A program made the position numbers and the translations under genes. The notes beneath the pieces are model-generated. The model saw only the letters and a list, made by a program, of their open reading frames with translations. It searched no databases and had not been told where the DNA came from. A stretch of DNA of 64,000 nucleotides from Tetragnatha versicolor. Lineage: Eukaryota > Arthropoda > Arachnida > Araneae > Tetragnathidae. Every line of letters starts with the position of its first letter. Within the stretch, counting starts at the first letter, position 1. This document shows positions 60,004-64,000 of this stretch, one piece after another. The DNA lies in assembly GCA_024610705.1 (NCBI GenBank), contig JANDEH010000012.1, positions 10,540,001 to 10,604,000 of the forward strand, in the 5' to 3' direction.

Positions 60004-60357
60004 TATAAAAGATATTTTTGAGATAAAATAATAAAACTGAAATACACATTGTGTTTAATATTAAAAGTATTACAATGATTTTTGCATTAATAATCTAATT
60101 ATATTAATAGTTGTTTCTTATTTATGGTGTATATAGCAGTGATTTTTATGTTGTTGATAATTTTTAAGTCTGATTATAAAAGATATTTATAAAAGATATT
60201 TTTGAGATAAATAATAAAACTGAAATACACATTGTGTTTAATATTAAAAGTATTACAATGATTTTTGCATTAATAATCTAATTATATTTATTATTGTTTC
60301 TTATTTATGGTGTATATAGCAGTGATTTTTATGTTGTTGATAATTTTTAAGTCTGAT
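60004..60357 (+). repeat. Tandem duplication abutting the acceptor of exon 9
   Basis: About 170 bp starting tataaaagatatttttgaga occurs at 60004 and again at 60188, with only a few differences (one lost A; ttaatag against tttatta). The second copy ends at aagtctgatt, 19 bases before the acceptor AG; the first copy lacks the acceptor. The high identity means a recent event. Confidence 0.92.
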
Positions 60358-60376
60358 TTGATTGATTTATTCTTAG

Positions 60377-60597
60377 GATTGTCTGTTGAAGAAATACTGT
60401 CCCGTTTGCCATCAGAATCTCCATCCTGTGTAATTTGTCACCAAAACTTCTTCAACCGAAGCAGTCTCAAAAGGCACATGGAAAGACATCAACCTTTCAA
60501 TAGAAAACGATTTCAGTGTGATATCTGTTTCAAGTTATTTTGTCGTAAAGATTATGTCCGTGAACACAAACAGCATAAGCATGGGTTAAAAAGTTAG
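60377..60597 (+). CDS. Alternative 3'-terminal exon 9: paired C2H2 zinc fingers
   Basis: The acceptor ttgatttattcttag ends at 60376; phase 1; TAG at 60595-60597; about 73 residues, the shortest of the array. Lead GLSVEEILSRLPSESPS precedes finger 1 (C18, C21, H34, H38), linker QPFNRKRFQ (nine residues, as in exon 7) and finger 2 (C48, C51, H64, H69; FCRKDYVREH). The tail is only GLKS. The lead shares an E/K-ILS-x-L motif with exon 7, and RKRFQCDIC is identical in the two, so exons 7 and 9 are probably duplicates with exon 8 a more distant relative. AATAAA at 61176-61181 is a distant poly(A) candidate. Confidence 0.9.
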
Positions 60598-61955
60598 CCA
60601 AAAAATACATATTCTTCTCTTCTGTTTTCTGAAGTATTATAAATGCAGCATGAGATATCACACTGAATATTCAGGTATACAGTTCAGTGTTACAGTAATG
60701 CCACAAACTTATATGATGGGTGGACCAAGCAATAACTACAAAAGTCAGTATGCAATTTTAGATTTAAATTCTTTCAAATTTTATTTGATTGGGACCAAAG
60801 ACTGAAGAAAAGGTATAATAGAAATCTTAAATTTTACACAAATCATACAGTGTTATTATATTCTGAAAAAAAGTATTCTTAAAATGTTTGTGAAAAAGTT
60901 TCGTAAAAATTCAAAGTTGTGTTGTCAAAGATTTTTTCATATTGTTTAAAATAATTTTAAAGCATGCTAATAGTTTGTTAATCCCTGTTTTCAGTGAAAA
61001 CAACTTTTTCACAGGTTTATCCATTGTCAGCTTCTGGTTATGAAATAGGGCTCTTAGAGACATGTTTTTTTTCCAGATGCCATTTTGCCGTTTCTTTTAA
61101 TTTAAATTTGAGAAACTAACTATGGGTTCTTGTTAGTCAGAGTTACGTAAGTCGAGGTATTACTGTATCTGCTTAAATAAATGTTATTGCTGCCTCTTAA
61201 AAAATTACATACCTATATTCTCAGAATAAATTTTATAACTTGCATTGATATTGTACATAAGATATTTACTTGTTGATGCGCTATCATTGTTAATCTATGG
61301 TGTATAATATGACAGGAACAGGCATCTTAATGTTGTTTATATGTTATATTATAGTTTATTGGCATTATTAACATGTTATACTTTTGTATGTAATATTTGA
61401 TATCGAACTTATAAAGTGCACATAATTGTCAGTGTGGAATATGTATTAATATTGAGCATGAAAAAGTATACAAGTTCTTAAGTAAGGTTTGGGCTGCCTG
61501 TGGTCCATACAGCCTTATTAGGCCAACTATGAATAAGTTCTAAATATTTTATGATTGTTATTTATGTTTTACTGGTAGGCAGTTTGAATAGAAATAATTT
61601 TAAATTTACTGCATTTATATTTGGAAATTTTCATTACAATGAATCAACCTTGTATGTAGCAAAAGCATTTCTTTATTATCTAAAGAGTGTCAAACTGGAG
61701 TGTCTGGCCCTAAATGTAATATAATTATGGGCAATAGCAACAATGCTGAATAAGGGAATGGAATTTTATTAACATAAAATTGTCGAATTAGTTGAGTACT
61801 GCATTCATGGGCCTTGTTTGGACTCGAGTTAGGGCGAGAGCACAATATTTATTCTGTTTTTATTCCTTTGATAAAGTTTGTTAAGGAATATGTTATTTTA
61901 TAAGGAAACACCTTATTCACATTTTAGTATTTTTCAATCATATTATAAGGAAACT
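60598..61955 (+). other. 3' UTR of exon 9 and following AT-rich DNA
   Basis: No finger exon. A single pogo-like end lies near 61168. Confidence 0.45.
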
Positions 61956-62755
61956 AGGGGGCTATCGCCCCCTGCTCGCTATCGCTCTCCAACCCCCGGG
62001 AACTGCTGACACAGTTCCCCTAGGATTGCTTCGCAATCCTGTGCTCGCTACGCTCGCTCGCTATACGCTGGTACAGCCTAGCTGAGATAAATTACCAACT
62101 AAAGGTTCAATTCCGTTAAAAATTTTTAATGATAAACTGAACAGTTAGGTAAACATCTAATTAAACATATTAATCCATAAATTTAAAATTATTTAGCAAT
62201 ATTTATAATTTTTGGTGTCCAAAAGCGGTAGGCTATTATTTAGCGGGAACTCTAACAGAATTGAACCATAAAATGTTTAAAAAAATTTTATATTTGAATA
62301 TTAAGCTTTCAAAAGAGATTGGTGATATTTAGCGGGAAATTTAACGGAATTGAACCCCAACTAAATTTATTGGTGAAAATGTAGTTTTATAAATAGTAAT
62401 ATGCAGCAGGTAAACATTAAATACAGTGTATGAAAAATATATATACAGTGTTTATAAAATTCATGGTTACTGTTGCATTAGCCAAGAAAAACCTCCATAA
62501 GCAGTAAATTTTTATCAGATTAGTACTATTAACATGCATATAAAAATAATAATTTAACAGTAAATTAATAAAATGGTAACATTTAATCCCTCCTAACATA
62601 TTTGAACAGCTAATAATATCATTAGAGACTGAAATCGGAAAAAAATCAAATCCAAAACAATGCACTCATTTTGTAAACAAATTTATTGTTGCCAACCGAG
62701 TAAAAGAAATACAACGAAATCTGGACGTCACGTAAGGGAATTATATATATAGATA
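61956..62755 (+). mobile_element. Interspersed element with nested hairpins at its 5' end
   Basis: Starts ctagggggctatcgccccct and gctcgctatcgctc, then hairpins around cagttcccctaggattgctt and gcaatcct. It contains two related blocks (gcgggaactctaacagaatt; gcgggaaatttaacggaatt) and ends aattatatatatagat. Matches 27811-27900. Confidence 0.65.
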
Positions 62756-64000
62756 TCCCATAGTTTTAAATTATTTTAATTATGTATTATTTTATTGAAC
62801 TTTTTAAACTTGTGCTTTCTGTTTCTTAAGATCCACTGGCAAAGTTGCCCTTTAGTAGAAAAAAAGTTGAAGTTAGCTGTTGATAAATCCACCACTAAAT
62901 TTTATTTTGTTTTAGAGTGCTGCCTCTCTTATAGAAAAAATTAAACGATTACTTGTGTATTTTTCAGTTTTTCTATTAAAAAATAATTATATTGGAGTTC
63001 TTTCTATGAGATTATTTTAATTCAAAATATTTATTTTATGACTGCTTTATAATTTACAATGAAAATGAAGTCATTAGACTAGTAGTTTATTTTAGCCTTA
63101 TATTATACCTGAAATCTTAAAAGTTTGAGAATGAATTACTTAATTGTAGTTACTTGTTTACTTTGGTATTACTTTACCTGCTGTGAATGTATGGATTTTT
63201 ATTAAGATGTGTATGCTGTATTTTTAGTTATAAGTTATTAATTTTATCCGATAATTTACCTTTATGTTTATTTTGACAGATGACCAAACAATCCTGTTTT
63301 GATTGTTTTCTTTCTTGATGTAAAGATATTAAGCACTTTTTTTCTCAAATACAAAAAAATCAATGTTTGAATTTATTTCCCCTTGCTTTCATTGTATCAG
63401 CAAATCAAGTCATTTTGTTATTCATTATGTTCTTTAATTATTAAGCTTCAGCTTGTCTGTAATTCTTGAACCTATCCTTCATTTTTAAATATAAGAGTAT
63501 TGCAAAATGGTTTGTCATGACATCAATTAAGCACCAGTGTTTGTATGAGAAGAGTAAAATCTCTTGTTGTTACCTCTCTTGATCTTTATAAGTTCTCCTT
63601 TGTTATTGATATGGAGTTAAAGGCTATTATAGAAGTAATTACTTAATGTTACTGCTTGCATAGTAATTTGATCTATATATTTTTAAAGGATTATATAAAA
63701 ATTTTTAGACTGTTTTCATACCAAAATACTTTGATTTTTATGTAGTATAAAATTTCAAATCTAACAAAGTAAAGTAGAAAAAAGAATACACTAAAACTCT
63801 TGTATTCTTTTTTCTACTTTACTTTGTTAGATTAGTTTTAAAAATAGTTTTTTACTAGCATATTAAAAAAAAGCTTATTAATCTATTTTTAACAAATATT
63901 ACATTATGAAGCAATTATTTTTTCTTTTTTTCCTAAATATCTATGTGAAATGTATAAGTACATTATTTTAAATAAAAGAAATTTTTATTGATATTTATGG
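62756..64000 (+). other. AT-rich DNA to the window end
   Basis: No finger exon; contains the hairpin at 63758-63833. Confidence 0.45.
63758..63833. repeat. Perfect hairpin: 33-bp arms, 10-bp loop
   Basis: aatctaacaaagtaaagtag and the following 13 bases are repeated exactly inverted after the loop ctaaaactct. It is too short for a normal MITE and has no decay, so it is either recent or selected. Confidence 0.9.

Noticed and set aside
2572..60597. Assigning the locus to lola by name
   Set aside because: The multi-exon layout fits, but most lola isoforms have a first finger ending HxxxxC, absent from all nine exons; tramtrack, Broad and fruitless remain equally possible and the BTB exons are outside the window.

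Overview
The window looks like AT-rich arthropod DNA, probably from an insect; the order cannot be told from what is here. Three things point this way: a BTB-zinc-finger style cluster of alternative terminal exons, a decayed CR1-like LINE tail, and many non-autonomous DNA transposons. I see no prokaryotic gene organisation, CRISPR array or complete cellular gene.

The backbone is nine plus-strand exons at 2572-2816, 6075-6355, 14183-14460, 18664-18935, 20918-21258, 26971-27230, 44793-45130, 49967-50205 and 60377-60597. Each starts at a splice acceptor, always in intron phase 1. Each codes a variable lead of 17-37 residues, exactly two C2H2 fingers (second finger always C-X2-C-X12-H-X4-H), a variable tail and a stop codon. 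This is how mutually exclusive 3'-terminal exons of BTB-ZF regulators (tramtrack, Broad, fruitless, lola) are built: one constant 5' part, presumably with the BTB domain and lying upstream of this window, is joined to one of many finger pairs. The fingers resemble the tramtrack/Broad type more than the lola type, so no gene symbol is given. Exons 1, 2, 3, 5 and 6 share a tryptophan in finger 2 (FSW/FCW/FNW); exons 4, 7, 8 and 9 have R-K-D or R-R-H there instead, which suggests two waves of exon duplication.

By region: 0-6 kb holds a LINE remnant, a MITE and exon 1. At 6-14 kb is exon 2, whose stop and candidate poly(A) signals lie inside a hAT-like MITE, then a long AT-rich intron with a hammerhead-ribozyme-like motif at 11.6 kb. 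Exons 3-6 lie at 14-27 kb among MITEs. From 27.2 to 44.8 kb there is no finger exon; this stretch is packed with nested transposons, large fold-backs and tRNA-carrying inverted-repeat elements, and holds a candidate internal promoter with a first-exon donor at about 41.0-41.24 kb. Exons 7-9 lie at 44.8-60.6 kb in quieter sequence, and a tandem duplication abuts the acceptor of exon 9. Elements with exact 8-bp target duplications (hAT-like) lie at 14947, 19618, 31935, 58264 and 58893.

Exon boundaries and element ends were read by eye. Family assignments rest on terminal motifs and protein patterns, not on database searches.
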